A stretch of 33,857 nucleotides of DNA from Gracilaria caudata (lineage: Eukaryota > Rhodophyta > Florideophyceae > Gracilariales > Gracilariaceae): contig JASCIV010000186.1 in assembly GCA_030374735.1 (NCBI GenBank), positions 1-33,857 of the forward strand, written 5' to 3'. A program made the position numbers and the translations under genes. Below are positions 1 through 13,300 of this stretch, piece by piece; the first letter of the stretch is position 1; each line of letters opens with the position of its first letter. The notes beneath the pieces are model-generated. The model saw only the letters and a list, made by a program, of their open reading frames with translations. It ran no database searches and was not told the DNA's origin.

Positions 1-2850
1 GACTGGGTAATGGACGTGTTTGATTTATCTGGTTTCGATCTCCCCCTCTTCATGTTGTCTATTATGATGGGCCAACATGCGTGGCGAGGAAGACTTAGAG
101 CGTGCGCGAATATGATGGAAATTGTATTACAATTGACAAACCAGATTACTCCAATCTCGAGAGTAACCAGTTTGGCTGCATTGTACATTTCTTCACTTTG
201 TCAAGCCGTTGGCTCTATTGGGATGGCTGCTGGCGCCGATCAACTTGCAGAGAATGCTGCAGCTGTCATTCGATCACTGAGGAATTTAAGTTCAGATGAT
301 AGTTCTCTTCACAGAGAACTCATTAAGAGTACGGAAAAAGCTGTCACTGAGGCAGCGGAACGAAAATGGCCGGCTTCAACCCTTGTTCTTGGTGTGATTC
401 GAAAGTTTCTCACTATTTGGAAGTCTCCAAAAGCTTTAGAGGAGTGGATACAAGGAGACTTTGAGGTTCTCCTGAAAGAGCGCACAGGACTATTCGAGAG
501 CGAGGAAAGTGAAACCGGGGTTGTCAGTTCTCTAAGTCAAGCTTCTACATCCCAAGATAAACCTCGCAGCACTGATGATGACATGCACTGTACAGATCTT
601 CCGGCCTTTTCCATACTGGGGACGTTGGTCGCCGTGATGCGTCACGAGAATTCTCGGGTACGGTTTGGTTGTCTTAAGTTATTGCGAAAAGTTCGGAAGG
701 ACAGCTTATTTGTTTTCTATTTTCCTTCAATCATGATGCTCCTTCAGGAAGAAAAGAATGGGCTGATTGTAGGAGCCTATCTACGAGAGATTATGACGGC
801 TCCAGGTCTCATGTCAAGAGTTGAAACATGTAATGTTGCTTTCAGTACTTTGATACGTCTTTCTCGCTCTCACATCAATTCAGACATTTATGGGGTCGTT
901 CTAGTTGCATTCGCATGGGCCTCGGAATATGCGCCATCCATTGGGGTCCGTCTTCTTATTAGAGAACTTGAAAGATTGAAGTCGTCATTTGATATAACTC
1001 GAGCTCAAGTTCGCACGGCAGCTGCTGCAGCAATTCACAAGCTTGCGGAAGTGCGTCCCTCAAGATGTACAGATCTTATTCCGTTCATAAGTTTATGTAT
1101 CACCCCAAAGAGCATGGAAGTTGCGCCTCGAGCCACGTCTCTGTGTTTTGACATCATGCACATCATGGCGAAAGAAGAAGTTTTGGACCCAATTAAAGCT
1201 GTCAAGGTTGTCTTGAAGAGCTTTCCAAGTGTGGAAGTTGTGCATTCTGAATCTCGAAGAAGTTACTTGAGGCTCCTCCGTGTAGCTGCTGGCGGAGAAG
1301 TGAACAAAAAGAGGCGGAAAATGATGCAGTCTGCGACAGAAATGCTCCGCAAGTGCATCACAAATCTCAGTCCCACCAAATCTCAAGACGTAAGCCAGGA
1401 AGAATTCAGCTTGTCATGGGAAGATGTGCAGCAAGCAGCTCTCTCGCTTTCAGAATTTACCCCTGACGAGATTCTTCGAAGCGCATTTGCCGAAGAGGAG
1501 CCATTGATTAATTTAGAAGAAGAGAAAAAGCGTCTGGATAGAATTGAGGAATGCTGCGCCCTATTTGTTCGGGGAGCTCTGGTGACCTCGGAGCGCGCAC
1601 GATTGGAGCACGACGGAGCTTCGGTGGCTCTCGAGAAACTTGTTGAGAAGATTGTATCACACGAGTGGAAAACAAGAAAGAAGAGCAGCTTTGATCCAGA
1701 GCGCATAGGGAAGCTGCGAGCTACATCAGAAGCCCTACGCCGCGCTAGGAAAGCTCAAGGACTTATTGAAGAGGATAGCTTAGCTCCAGAAGATCAAGCC
1801 CGTTCAACATACATCAGAGCAACGACAAGCTTTCCAATTGGAGTTATCCGATCGGCATTTCAATTGTGCGTTGATGAGAGTGAAAGTGCCGAAGAGAATC
1901 TAAGGACCGTCTATAAACCCAGCGGCATAGCTATGAGGGTGATTACAAATACAAATATTCTTAGCCCTGCCTTACCTTGGGTGAGCATGGCCGAAGAGGT
2001 GATCTCTGGGACAGATAATAACCCTTTCATAAGAGCCTGCTGTTTCAAGATTCTGCGCAGTATTCAAGACAATAACTTTGAAGTGAAGGAAAAGCAATCG
2101 AAGTGGTTCGGGTTGCAATGTCCATTGTTTAGAGATGGAAGTTCTACTTCCTTTGATGAAGCGAAGGAGTTGTTTCTGGGATTGGCAGAGCTGTTTCCAA
2201 ACGACCTAGACAAACTTTTTAAGGAAAAAGGAAAGAATATACATGATGATCTAACTGCGGAACTCATCAGGAGTTGTGCTCACATACCCGAAGACAAACC
2301 GGGGCTTCATATTGCTGTAGAAGGGTTGTTGAAGACTATTTATAGTCGAGAACAGCATTGGGATGAAAGGTCAAGAAAGGAAAAAGAACAGCTGATTGTT
2401 GTAAACGGTTTAAAACGATGCCAATCATCGGCTGCCGTGCATATGATCACTAACGCAAATACTCACAGCCCGTCTGTGATCCGCATCGCCTGCCTGTACG
2501 GTAATTATAAGACCATAGATTTTGCTGTTCAGGAGCTGCTATCTCACAGTGAAATCGGCGGAACCAATGAGCTCGCTGGAGCCGTGGGCCGTGCGATTCG
2601 TCTGTTGCCATTTCCACAGCGGAGGGATATCTTGTTGACGATATTTGGGAACATTGGGAATTCCCCGGGAATGATGCAGGAGGAAAGGATCAAGATGGCC
2701 ATTGAAATATCAGCTCATGCACTGATGGTGGGCGCTCTGGCCCCGGGGGGAAGATCTTTGTTGTTTGCTTCACTTTGTTCAAGCGACAGAGATGAGCAAC
2801 GTATGATTCAGCGTTTGCTGAACTATAGTTCCTCGATGACAGAAGAGTGA
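1..2850 (+). CDS. FOCAD/RST1-like HEAT-repeat protein, 5' end outside the window
   Basis: The frame is open from base 1; the first ATG is at 10 and the stop at 2848-2850, so at least 946 residues are present and the N-terminus is probably missing (FOCAD and plant RST1 are about 1800 aa). The protein is almost entirely alpha-helical HEAT/armadillo-like. Residues about 215-400 carry the pattern I remember from the FOCAD/RST1 core: a helix pair beginning SRVRFGCLKLL, a helix ending in a conserved RP (LAEVRPSRCTDLIPFI), then ARATSLCFDIMHIMAKEEV, matching the family's ATP-AL-L-LC-AEVV segment. Known family role: FOCAD (animals) and RST1 (plants) bridge or stabilise the cytosolic SKI complex and RNA exosome for 3'-5' mRNA decay. 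It lies head-to-tail with the giant zinc-finger helicase. No intron is visible in 2.85 kb. The assignment rests on recalled patterns, so another HEAT scaffold remains possible. Confidence 0.5.
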   Translation, partial: DWVMDVFDLSGFDLPLFMLSIMMGQHAWRGRLRACANMMEIVLQLTNQITPISRVTSLAALYISSLCQAVGSIGMAAGADQLAENAAAVIRSLRNLSSDDSSLHRELIKSTEKAVTEAAERKWPASTLVLGVIRKFLTIWKSPKALEEWIQGDFEVLLKERTGLFESEESETGVVSSLSQASTSQDKPRSTDDDMHCTDLPAFSILGTLVAVMRHENSRVRFGCLKLLRKVRKDSLFVFYFPSIMMLLQEEKNGLIVGAYLREIMTAPGLMSRVETCNVAFSTLIRLSRSHINSDIYGVVLVAFAWASEYAPSIGVRLLIRELERLKSSFDITRAQVRTAAAAAIHKLAEVRPSRCTDLIPFISLCITPKSMEVAPRATSLCFDIMHIMAKEEVLDPIKAVKVVLKSFPSVEVVHSESRRSYLRLLRVAAGGEVNKKRRKMMQSATEMLRKCITNLSPTKSQDVSQEEFSLSWEDVQQAALSLSEFTPDEILRSAFAEEEPLINLEEEKKRLDRIEECCALFVRGALVTSERARLEHDGASVALEKLVEKIVSHEWKTRKKSSFDPERIGKLRATSEALRRARKAQGLIEEDSLAPEDQARSTYIRATTSFPIGVIRSAFQLCVDESESAEENLRTVYKPSGIAMRVITNTNILSPALPWVSMAEEVISGTDNNPFIRACCFKILRSIQDNNFEVKEKQSKWFGLQCPLFRDGSSTSFDEAKELFLGLAELFPNDLDKLFKEKGKNIHDDLTAELIRSCAHIPEDKPGLHIAVEGLLKTIYSREQHWDERSRKEKEQLIVVNGLKRCQSSAAVHMITNANTHSPSVIRIACLYGNYKTIDFAVQELLSHSEIGGTNELAGAVGRAIRLLPFPQRRDILLTIFGNIGNSPGMMQEERIKMAIEISAHALMVGALAPGGRSLLFASLCSSDRDEQRMIQRLLNYSSSMTEE

Positions 2851-4344
2851 ACACAGGACCATCTGGATCATGACCACTCATTCTGAAACGCACTTTGATA
2901 TCGTGTCCATCCATCCACCCATTTCCTGTGAATACTACTAGCAGAACCACACATAATTATTACTTGCTCTGAGACCAAGGACATCTAACTATGGGTTCGT
3001 CATCATAGGTTTGGATGTATGTTTAGAACAGAAGCACGCTAGAAACCACAGACCAGTCTGACAAATATAAAGCAAAGACGCTCCTATTGCAGCTGTTGAA
3101 AAGGTATCAGTGCATGTCGGATAGGTGATCTGTAGATCGCAAATGCAACGTGACTTGAACTGTTGCGTCTCTTGCGGGACTCGTCGAGGCAGCACCCTTG
3201 GTCCTTCAGAAGAGCAAGAAGGGCACATCACGAAGCCCTTCTACACAACAACATTCACGGGCCATGCTTTTCACGTGTGCAGCAAGTGTCCCTTGTTTGA
3301 AACGCTCACTCTGTCCGACGAAAAGAAGCAACCTCAAAGCGTAAACCAACCGTTGGTCGTCGAAATGCCACCATATTAATCAGGTTTTTTTCTCGGTGTG
3401 ACCGTGCGGGGCCCTAGCAGACGATGGCTTACCGCAGGGTGGTGGTTTGGAGGGAGGCTGTCGCGGGTGTTTTCACTGGCTGTGGCGAATCCAGTGGATT
3501 GTTAAAAGACATTTAACGATATCATGGCCGGAGGATGTGTCGGGCTTGCTGGTGCGCAAGGAGGTTGTGAAAGCATAAGGTGTTGCTGAAACACGTGAGG
3601 CCCATGGTTCGATGATTGATCAGGAGGTCCCATACACACAATCGGTAGCCTTCGACGCCCGCCCTTTGTACAAAGCGCCAGACCGAAGCGAATCCCAAGA
3701 CCCTTCGTGTTGGGGACCGTCGCCAGGTTTCTGACGTCGCTCTTGTTCAGAGAGGGTCGCGGCTGCAGAACGCAAAGAAATGGGAACCGACATGATGCAG
3801 TTCGTTGGACCATCACAACAAACGCGAGGCTGTACAAGCCCGTGAAGGTATCATACAAGGGTAAATCTTTGCAGATGAGTGTCGATTGACTGGTTGAAAC
3901 AGGTTCAGGGACGCCCAAAACCGGATGCGACGCGAATCGCATGTCTTCGTCACGTGACTGCCAATAGCCGCTAACACGCGTTGCACTGCAAAAGTGTAGC
4001 ACGATCTATCTTACAGTTAACTCGTTTCAAAAGAAATCGGATTATGATACAACTGTCAGCATACATTTCGTGTCATGCTGTGATTAGTACGAGACCTAAA
4101 TGGTCAGCTCGCTGTACAGATCCATATTTGATCTGCCCCGGACTATCGGTTTGCGAACCTTCCTTTGAAACATAAGCTGCCTTCCACGCGCATAGTTCGC
4201 TATAGCGTTGCGAGGGTAGTTCGAATCAAGTCGGGACGCCGCTTCTCTGTCCGCAGTCTTCTTCAGATTGCTTTTGAACTTTTTCTTGTTTTGGAGACAA
4301 CCCCAGCTGCTGAGTGTGGTTACATATCTGCTGTACGACCAGCC
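2851..4344. other. intergenic region, 1.5 kb
   Basis: This is the longest gene-poor stretch. Apart from the possible small ORF at 3143-3379, no reading frame gives a recognisable protein. A reverse-strand frame at 3502-4002 is open but has no family signature. A 6-bp hairpin (ATGCGA/TCGCAT, 6-nt loop) lies at 3925-3942. The right end must hold the promoter and 5' UTR of the giant helicase gene. Confidence 0.5.
3143..3379 (+). CDS. possible small CxxC-motif protein (78 aa), unrecognised
   Basis: An ATG-to-TAA frame of 78 codons lies in the otherwise empty spacer. It contains CCVSCG near residue 7 and HVCSKC near residue 46, so two CxxC pairs about 35 residues apart could bind one zinc ion as a zinc ribbon. 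Codon use looks balanced and gene-like for this part of the window. The in-frame stretch upstream back to 3125 has no ATG. I do not recognise the family; it could be a chance ORF, a degraded gene, or an exon of a spliced gene. Confidence 0.25.
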   Translation: MQRDLNCCVSCGTRRGSTLGPSEEQEGHITKPFYTTTFTGHAFHVCSKCPLFETLTLSDEKKQPQSVNQPLVVEMPPY

Positions 4345-7300
4345 ATGGAGAACCAGGCTTCCTCCCACGAGAAGGCTCGCTCTCTTGGCACACCACGTAC
4401 AGCGTCGTCTGACAGCAAGTCCAAACCGAGAAACGATCTCTCTCGCCCTAACGGGAACGGTGGAAAGCCATCCATGTCTGCCAGACCTCGGAAAAGAACC
4501 CAACGCAGTGAAAACGAGACGAAAACCAGTAAGGACAAGACTGAAGCCAAACCTATATGCGAGTACTATGCAAAAACTGGCACGTGCAGGTTTGGCGAGA
4601 ACTGTCGTTTCTCTCATGATGTCAACAAAGAATCTAGAAACAAATCGGCTGCGTCGTCAAGCACGCCATCATCTCGACAGCGTGACAAACATAAGCATGG
4701 AAGTTCTGCAGCAGATTTCGTGCCTATCTGCAGGGCCTTCGAGAAGACTGGAAAGTGCAAATATGGTCAGAACTGTCGCTTCTCTCACAAGGTCAACAAT
4801 GCATCGAATCGCAAACCTCGTCATTCTGCATCGTTCAGTACACCCACACCGCAGGCTTCCATGGATGTTACGCACTTCATTCAACGCATCGAAAATATTG
4901 TTCGAAGACCAAACGCATCCCTGAGGCTTGAACATCAACATGACCTGGACCTATGGAAACAGTCGTGGTCGGCGGTTGGCGTAGGCGCGGAACTATCCAG
5001 CGCAGGTGCACTTCTTACCATGTTGATGCGTTTACCTGCTTCATCATTGTTTCTTCCTCCTACCTCGGATCTCGTGCGTACTCTTGCTCGCGTGGGGCAG
5101 CACGTTGCGGCCGAGAACATTTCGGACAAGATGCTGCTCAAAAGATTCGAGCTCATCGCTGATGTATATGAACATCGTTTGCTGGGACAAGAAGCCACTA
5201 TTTCAGCTTCGCTGAGGAGCACTTGTATTGATAAGACGGCTGAACTTCGTTCAAATATTCATACGGGCTTAATAAAGGCCATCGGAAACCCACACACAGC
5301 CCAACGTGCATCTAAGTTGCTGATCAGGAGTCTCACTTTATTTGATCGCTTTATCTCAGATCTTCAACGATGTGAAGAAGGTCAAGAAGAGGAAAATGTG
5401 CGAAACGATAAACTTGATTCCTGGTCAGGGTGGCGGAACGCTACTGTCGGTTGGCTGCAGCGTGCTTCGTGGTTGAACGCCTCACAGCTTCATAACGAGT
5501 ATGAAAGTGTAGAGCATTATGCAGAGACGTTGCGTGCACTCATGACTGCTCTAACATTCTTTTGGGGAGCCGGTGCATTATTGCCCAAATGCCGAGTAAG
5601 AAAGGATGGTGCCAATGCTTGCGATCAGCCTTTACATGTTCAAATACGTTCTAACAACAATCAGTTGTGCGGACAGAAGTTGCCAAATCGTCAAACATGC
5701 ACTCAGAAGGCGACTTGGCGGTGCGTGAGGCATGGTCATGATCGTATTTGTAACCAATGTCTGCGAAGAACTCAGGAGACTTTGGTTGGCGAGCCAAGTC
5801 CTCGTGCCTCCACAGATATCTATGATGCGGTCGTTGAACGTGAAACGACGCGTCGAGACGGTTTGGTGTACATCGCCTCGAAGCTTGAATCAAGAAGGCC
5901 ACCGGCGATCACACCGAACTGGAAAACTACATATCGTCTGAACTGCTCTGCTTTGGTTGGGGTCGTTCGCCTCGGAGCTTCGTGTGAGCCGCTATCCTCT
6001 GAGAGTCGAGTTGAATGGGCGGAGATTGTTCCATTGAACCCCCACACAGGACCACTGAGCGATTTTCAGGAGAGAGCTCGTGGCCGTATCGCCCTACGTC
6101 TACTTACTCGGGCAGATCTGTCCACACTTGGTGGAACTTGGGAAGCCCTCAGACCTGGGGCCCGAATCGCAGTTATCGATACACAAGTGTTTGTGCCCGA
6201 GGTTGTGTCCGTACTATCTGCTTTAACCGACCCCGGGCTCGTAGATCATATGCATCACATTCAATTCTGGCCTCAACTTATTGGCACCAGTCGAGCTGGT
6301 GAAATAAGAAACCCAGGATCAAACGTTTCAGATGTGGTCAAATATGCTCTGGATAACACCCAAATGGATGTAATACACAGACTAGAACCATCAGCGAAGG
6401 CTAGACTTTGCCAACGAATCACCAACCTTGCGCGCCAGACAAATTTGAGTGGGACTCAGCTGGAGGCATTCGCTGCCTCATTGTCTAATAGTCTGCATTG
6501 TACTCAAGGCCCACCTGGTACCGGAAAGAGCTATCTTGGAGTCGTGCTCATCAGAGCTTTGGACTTGATAAGAAAGTCTGCCCTCCACTCCGGAATCGCA
6601 GTAGGACCAATTGTGGTGTTGTCTTACAAAAACCATGCCCTTGATGAAATCTTGGGTGATCTCGTCGACACTCGTCAATGGTCAGGGGCGATCATACGTT
6701 GTGGAAAAACGGGAGATCCTAGAATTGCATCCTCTATGGAACGCAAATCTGTGGAGGAGAGGAAGGCTCAAAGTGTGTTAACAGAGCGAGTGGCCGTTAT
6801 GCGCAGGACAAGGCGCTTTATGAGGGAAATTCGGGCTCTAAGTTCGGCTTTTGGTGACGAAACTGGTGTCTCGCTGCAGTCTTGGAAGTCTAGCTGGAAG
6901 AGCATTGAAAACGACCAGTCTGAGATTGCTACGCGATGGGTGCTACAAATGTTGCGGTTCTTTTTGTTCAAGAAGCGTTTGGATAACGACATTACTGATG
7001 AAGAGGCTTACAAGTTGCTGCGAAGGACAATTGTTTCGGAGTCCGACATAGGGATACCATCCGTGCATGATTATAACTTGTTGGCAATGTTGCAGGGTTT
7101 GCAAAAGGGTACTGAACATTGGTTTGAAGGCCAGACCAATCAAACCTACTTCTTGTTGAGCAAATGGCTGTCGGGCTCAAAGCCACCACCAAGATGTGTT
7201 GTCGACGGGTGTCTTTTCGCCAGTGAAAGGGTCGGGGCATTCTGCAAAGAAAGCCATGGTTGCCTCATTCGAGGCTGCGGCAGTCGCCGGGTAAACGAAT

Positions 7301-10300
7301 TTTTCTATTGCGATGGTCATCGATGTAAGTACGACAGTCTAGTATGCAAGGAGCCACGGATGGAAGGAGCCGACGTTTGTCCAGATCATGCCTGCGTGTA
7401 CTGTCTAGAGCACGGGATTATTCCTGTGTCACCGAGGATTGGAGCAGCTTGTAAGAATCACTCATGTCGTGACAATGACTGCGCAGAGGTTTTTCTAGCC
7501 CCTATCTTACCATTTTGTACGAGGCACTGTTGTCGCGTCTGTCATCATTATGCCAGTAGCAATCCTGAAAAGGTGAGGTCCGTACATCGAATTGAGTTCT
7601 CCCAGTTCTGCGCAGAGCACAAATGCTCGGTTCAAGGATGTATCGAAAACCGTGACTTGCGAGACGATCTGCAACAATATTGTGTATACCATAGCTGTGT
7701 TGCATGTAATGGGATTCGTGAGGTTATTGATTTTGCTTTGCCGGAGTCAAGACTGTGCGCCTGGCATCGTTGCTCAAGCATTCTATATGGTCGACTATGT
7801 GATTTGCAGAGAGAAGAAAACTCTGTGTTTTGCACAGCTCATACATGTCGCTTTTGTCGTGAGGAACGACTACCTTTAGACACGCCCGTGATAGATAGCG
7901 AGCCACGGAACGCTTGCAGTAATCATAAGTTATGTGAGAATCTTTCTTTTGGAGGGGAGACCTGCAATGAAAGAGTTTGTTCTTCAAACTCAAAGTACTG
8001 CGAGAAGCATCTAAAAAGGAGCAGAATCAATGACGGCGATCGGGCAGGAGCGGGAACCAAAATGAAATGCGAAGGTACCACTACTAAAGGAAAGAGATGC
8101 GGAACAATTGGGCTTTCTTTACGAGCACCATACTACTGCGCACCTCATATAGCTCAGAAACCCGATTCAGAATCAGAATCTGAAACGGAAGATGAACATC
8201 ATACATCCGATGAACAGGAGCAAAGCCTTCCGAGTGAGGACTGCAAAGATAGAGAGCCCGATGCAGAGCTTTTGGATAGATGCCCAGAGGATTTTTGGTC
8301 AGCTATTCAACCACAACAGCCGGAAAATGGTGCTCCAGCACCACTGGTACTGGGTGAAGCCAATGTTGAGGCAACATCCGTGAAGAACCTCAATGAGGTA
8401 GAGCCCAATCGAGAAGAAAATGAAGCCAGGATGGACCGGCACGAGATTAAAAGCTGCACAGAATTGAAAGAGAACGTGGTGCTTGCTTCAAGTAAGACAG
8501 CAAACGTTGTTCCTAGCGCAACGGGTCCCTCCTATACTGAAAAGACAGGTCCAGATGTTATGGAGGTTGAGAAAGTTGTGATTGCAGAAGAACTGAACCC
8601 CGAACTAAAAGCTACTGAAGGCTCTGCGCTTCCTGATAATGATGGTGAAATCAAGGACAAGCGCGACACACCTGGAAGTTCTCAAGATGAGCTCAATGTA
8701 GCACATACTGAATCAGAATCTGAAGAGGAGATCCCTGATCAGATGAGACATCTTCGAGATATCGTGGACATAGACTCGGATTCTGGATCAGACTCGGATG
8801 TGGAAGATTCTTTCTTACCTTTGGTTTCGGATGGCCTTCAAGATGAGAGTACATCTGCAGTTCCTGATGATTGGCATTGGGGTCTGCTTCTACCTGCACG
8901 ATGGCGTTATGTGTCTTCCTTCCTTGGAGCTGTCCTTGCAGATATCTCGGAGCTTGCGGAAATCGCGGATACCTATATCGAAACCTCGAGACGTGAATTG
9001 TCGGAGGCCGCAGCATACTCGTTTAAGAATGCACAAGTGATCGGCGCAACAGTGGTTGGCGCAACACGACGTCTCCATGCGCTGCGAGCTTCGGAACCAT
9101 TTGCCATGATTGTGGAAGAAGCATGTGAGGTGTTAGAGCCCACACTCGTTTCTGTGCTTTCTGTGCGATCCCTTCGCAAGCTTGAGCTTATTGGGGATCA
9201 TAGGCAGCTTCCAGCTTACGTTCAACCATGTTGGTTCTCCGTCCAGGTTGCAAATCCTTCTATCAAGGTGTCACTCTTCGAAAGACTGGTGCTTAATGAT
9301 CCATCGTCGTGCACAGTGCTCGATGTACAACGTCGGATGCGGCCGTTCATCTGTGACCTAACGCGTTGTGAGTACGAAGATATAGTTCAAATCGAGGACT
9401 TTGCAAACACAAAAACTCAACTAATTGGGGACAAGCTCATAGACTTCACTTTTTCTCGGCGACGAGAAATATGGCAAGCCGAAGAACGAGATTTGTGGGC
9501 TGGAAAGGGCAGCGTCGTACCAGGTGTTAAACCTCAAGTTTTCTTCTGGGATCTTCAAACGAAAGAAGGTCGAGCAGCTGTTGGACTTTCCAGATGCAAC
9601 TACGGAGAAGCAAAAGCTTGTGTTGCTCTCGCACATTGGCTTGTCTATTGTGGCGTACCGCCAGGTTCAATAACCATCATAACCCCGTACAAGGGTCAGA
9701 AACTTACCATAACTCATGGACTCCGAGGCGTCTCGGATGAACGGTTAAGACGGGTATTTGTTTCTACTGTGGACCGTTATCAAGGAGATGAGAATGACAT
9801 TGTGATATTGTCTCTTGTGAGCACTCGAGCAGGAAACCGATTTGTGGCATTACGCAATCGATTCATTGTATCCTTGTCACGTGCGCGAATTGGTTTATAC
9901 GTTATTGGTTCGTCGGAAGCTGTCTCTAAAGATGGAAAGGGCGGCGATGGCCCGTCGCACTGGTGTCGCCTTCTAAGAGATCTCAGAGATAATGAACATA
10001 CAAATAGTGGGCTTGGAAAAGCTGCATCGGTGCCTTTGAGAAATATTGGTCCACAACTCTCAATATGTTGCCCACGACACACTGATGTCAATCGATGTAT
10101 TGTTGGTGCGGACGAGTTTCCAACGGGAGCTGACGATTTCAAGTCTTTTTGCAATAAGCCTTGTCAGTTCATTCTACCGTGGTGCGGTCATACTTGCGAG
10201 CTTCCATGTCATCCATTGAAAGAAGCAACGCACAGAGCTGATTGTTCTGTTAAAGTTCCACGACCTTGTCAGGCTCACATCGACGTTCCACTTCATTGCC

Positions 10301-13300
10301 ACGAAGTGAAGCTTAGAGACGTGGATTCGAGCAATTTATCTGAAGGGCTAGAGGCTTTTGAATGCGACGTTCCTGTCTTGTATCCACGCCCGGAATGTTC
10401 TCATTCAGTTGAAATGAAATGTAACGAACATCAGAGGATCCAGTCAGGAGAAGTTTCGCTACAAGAATGTTCAGAGCAAGTTGATGACTATGTCAACCCT
10501 TCATGTGGCCACAAACGAAAGAAGCCAAAGTGCTATCACCGCCGAATGTGGGAAAAAGAGCCGCCCAGTTGTCATGTGCTTGTTGCTCATGAAAGACCAT
10601 GTGGATGCAAGACCCGCATGTCTTGTGAGGAAAGCGTGAAAGAACTTGCACTCGAAAATCCCCCAACATGTCTGGAAGCAGTTGCAAAGCCCCGTCCCCG
10701 ATGCTCCCACATATTGTCATCTCGTTGCTTTGAAGCAACGGCACTTCGAGAGTCCTGGTCGCAGCAAGAAGGCGAAGCTATCTCAAGTTCTCCACCAATT
10801 GTTTTACACGGCGTGCAGTATGGACCATCAGAAACGGAGATAGGAAGATCTTGCTTTATTTGGAAAGAAGAAGACTTCCCTCCTTGTCTCATGAAGACAA
10901 AGTATCGCAGGTCTTGTGGGCATACAATGGTGACTCGGTGTGATGATGCCTTTCAGTTGGCAAATGGCGATTTGAAGGAAGGTTTATGTCGCGAAGAAGT
11001 ACTGCAAGTCAGTCCGTTATGTGGACACGAGATCAACACTGCATGCCATTTCAGACCCGTAATTGAAAGTCAACCTCCTTCTTTGTTTGTTACACGCGTT
11101 GTTGATGCTGGTAACACTGAGACCATTGCTGACGAAAGTGCAATAGAAAATGCACCGCCATTTCCACCTGGCATCAAGAAGTTGGGCAGTTCGTGCGGGG
11201 GCTCTTTTGTTGTCCAAAGAAAATGTGGACACAAGACGAACAAACTCTTTTGCTCCGAACTATATTCGTTGTTTCGAACAAAACGACTCCCACCCTGCGA
11301 AGAGAAAGTGAATCTAAAGATGTTATGCGGACACTCTTACACTACAATGTGTCACCGCCAAGGAGAGCCGTACCCGGATTGCAACGAACCTGTTGAAGAT
11401 ATGTATGTGTATTCGTCGTGCAGGCGGCTTCACAGCGTGCGGCCGGGTGTGTGCGGTGAACTTCAAAAGCTGCGGGCCCTAGAAAACCCTCAATGTCCTG
11501 TTATGATTACAAGCACTCGTTCTCGCTGCTCACACAAAGTCGAAGTGCCATGTCATCTTGAAAAACTAGTCACCTCTAAACTACCTGGGAGTCGAGTCAA
11601 TGAAGCTCATCCAGTTGTTCAAGCTGGCGTCGAGTACTGTGATCCCGCAGTGGGGATAAATCCGTGCCATGAACCGGTTGCATTCAGGAGACTGTGCGGC
11701 CACGAAGAAGCAAACGTCCCGTGCAGTGGCGCCTTTGAATGGGCTGCGGATCCTCAGCTGGCTCCACCGTGTCGGGTAATTGTGGAAATGGTTTCTCCAC
11801 TTTGCCAACATGTGGTGAACATTGAGTGTTGCTTATCAGAAGTTTTAAGCTCTCTCACCCCGTGGGTTGATGCGACTCCGTCACGAATAAATGTGGCTTT
11901 TGATGGTCGAGAGGAGTATTCAAGCCCTATGGTGATCGAAGGTCGACAGGAACCGAATGGGCTTTTCGATATCGCGTGGCCTGACTGTATATTTACAACT
12001 CGTCTTCAGAGGGCTTGCGGACATGAAGAGGATGTGAAATGCAATAATATATTTACCGCACTTGAGACGCCTTGTGAGCAAACTGAAATCGTAAAGTGCG
12101 ATGAATGTGGACACGATGCATCCGTACCATGCCATAAGCTTGGAAATGAAAGCGATCCATATCTTTGCCACGCGGTTGTTGAAAAGATGTGTTCCATCTG
12201 CCAGATTAATACCACCAAGGTAGAATGCTTTATGAAGAAATCAAATTGTGCGCGGCAAGTTTTCGGGGAGCTTCCGTGCGGACACAAAGTGAGATGGACT
12301 TGTGGAGAAGAAGATCCCCGGCGAGGATTCAAGAGTGAATCGTGCTTGTTTTGTGTTCGGGAAAGCTACAACAAAGCGCTTGATAGCGCTCAAGCGCTGA
12401 AATCTAAAATGCAAGCACCGAAGAGCTCGTTATCGGAAGGAGAGAAGGGTAGCAGTTCATCAAGAGAGACTTGCGGGTTTAGTGGTCAATCACTTTTGGA
12501 AAGCCTTATACAGCGAGTCAAAGACACATTCCCTGCCGCGAGCATTATAAGCTTTGAACAACTAGGAGACATCAATGAAGAAGCGCTGATATCAGCGCAA
12601 ATAGAGATACTGGAATATCATGTTGATTTGTACACAGAGGCTATAAAAAGCGGAGAGATATCGGTTGAGGAACTAGAGGTGCAACAGCCACCGCGGCTGT
12701 CGGATGCGCTGAAGTCGTACGATATCGTTTACGCGGTCGTGAAGGAGAACGATTCCGCCACAGACTGGTTCCGAATGAGGGACTGTCAATACGGATTTGG
12801 TACAACTGTTTCGATTCTGTGTGAGGATGCAGTTGCGGAGGACTACTCAAAAGGCGAGGGAGTTGATGCTGTTAGTGTGATTGTGGCAGCTGTTCTGAAG
12901 CTAAGGGGTCTGAAGGGTGTGGATCCGTTCCGTCCGCCTCGCGCGGAATTGGAGAAGCAAAAGAGAAGAAAGGTCACTACGCTGCTGAAGAAAGCCAGAC
13001 GAAAAGGCAAGGCGACTGTTAAGCTGGGATACGATCACGTGCACGTTGTTGGCAACCCGTATGGACGCGTGTACTGGATTCCTGAGGCAGTCGTGCCAAT
13101 CGCGAAAATGAAGGTGCAGCCCATGCGTGTTTGCCAAATCTGCTTTGACGACGTACTGCCTGTGAAGGGGTGGGTGTGCTCAGAGGATCACTTTCTTTGT
13201 CGAGATTGCTTCAACGGACATGTGAAGGCGGCTAAAGCTCCCGACGCACTGGCGCGCGCAGTAGATGGCGAAGGACATATTTTATGTCCGCACGCAGGTT

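Noticed and set aside
3523..3590. Short MAGG/GLAGA peptide resembling a mitochondrial-carrier segment
   Set aside because: Too short, frame broken soon after, and no PX(D/E)XX(K/R) motif nearby.
3925..3942. 6-bp hairpin as a terminator or regulatory site
   Set aside because: Short stem, no T run, and intrinsic terminators are not expected in a eukaryotic nuclear gene.
3502..4002. 166-codon minus-strand frame in the 1.5-kb spacer
   Set aside because: No recognisable motif, no hydrophobic core pattern and no conserved block; probably chance.
4165..4344. Upstream extension of the giant helicase by 60 codons
   Set aside because: The extension begins with TTG, not ATG; the first ATG (4345) is in a strong context.
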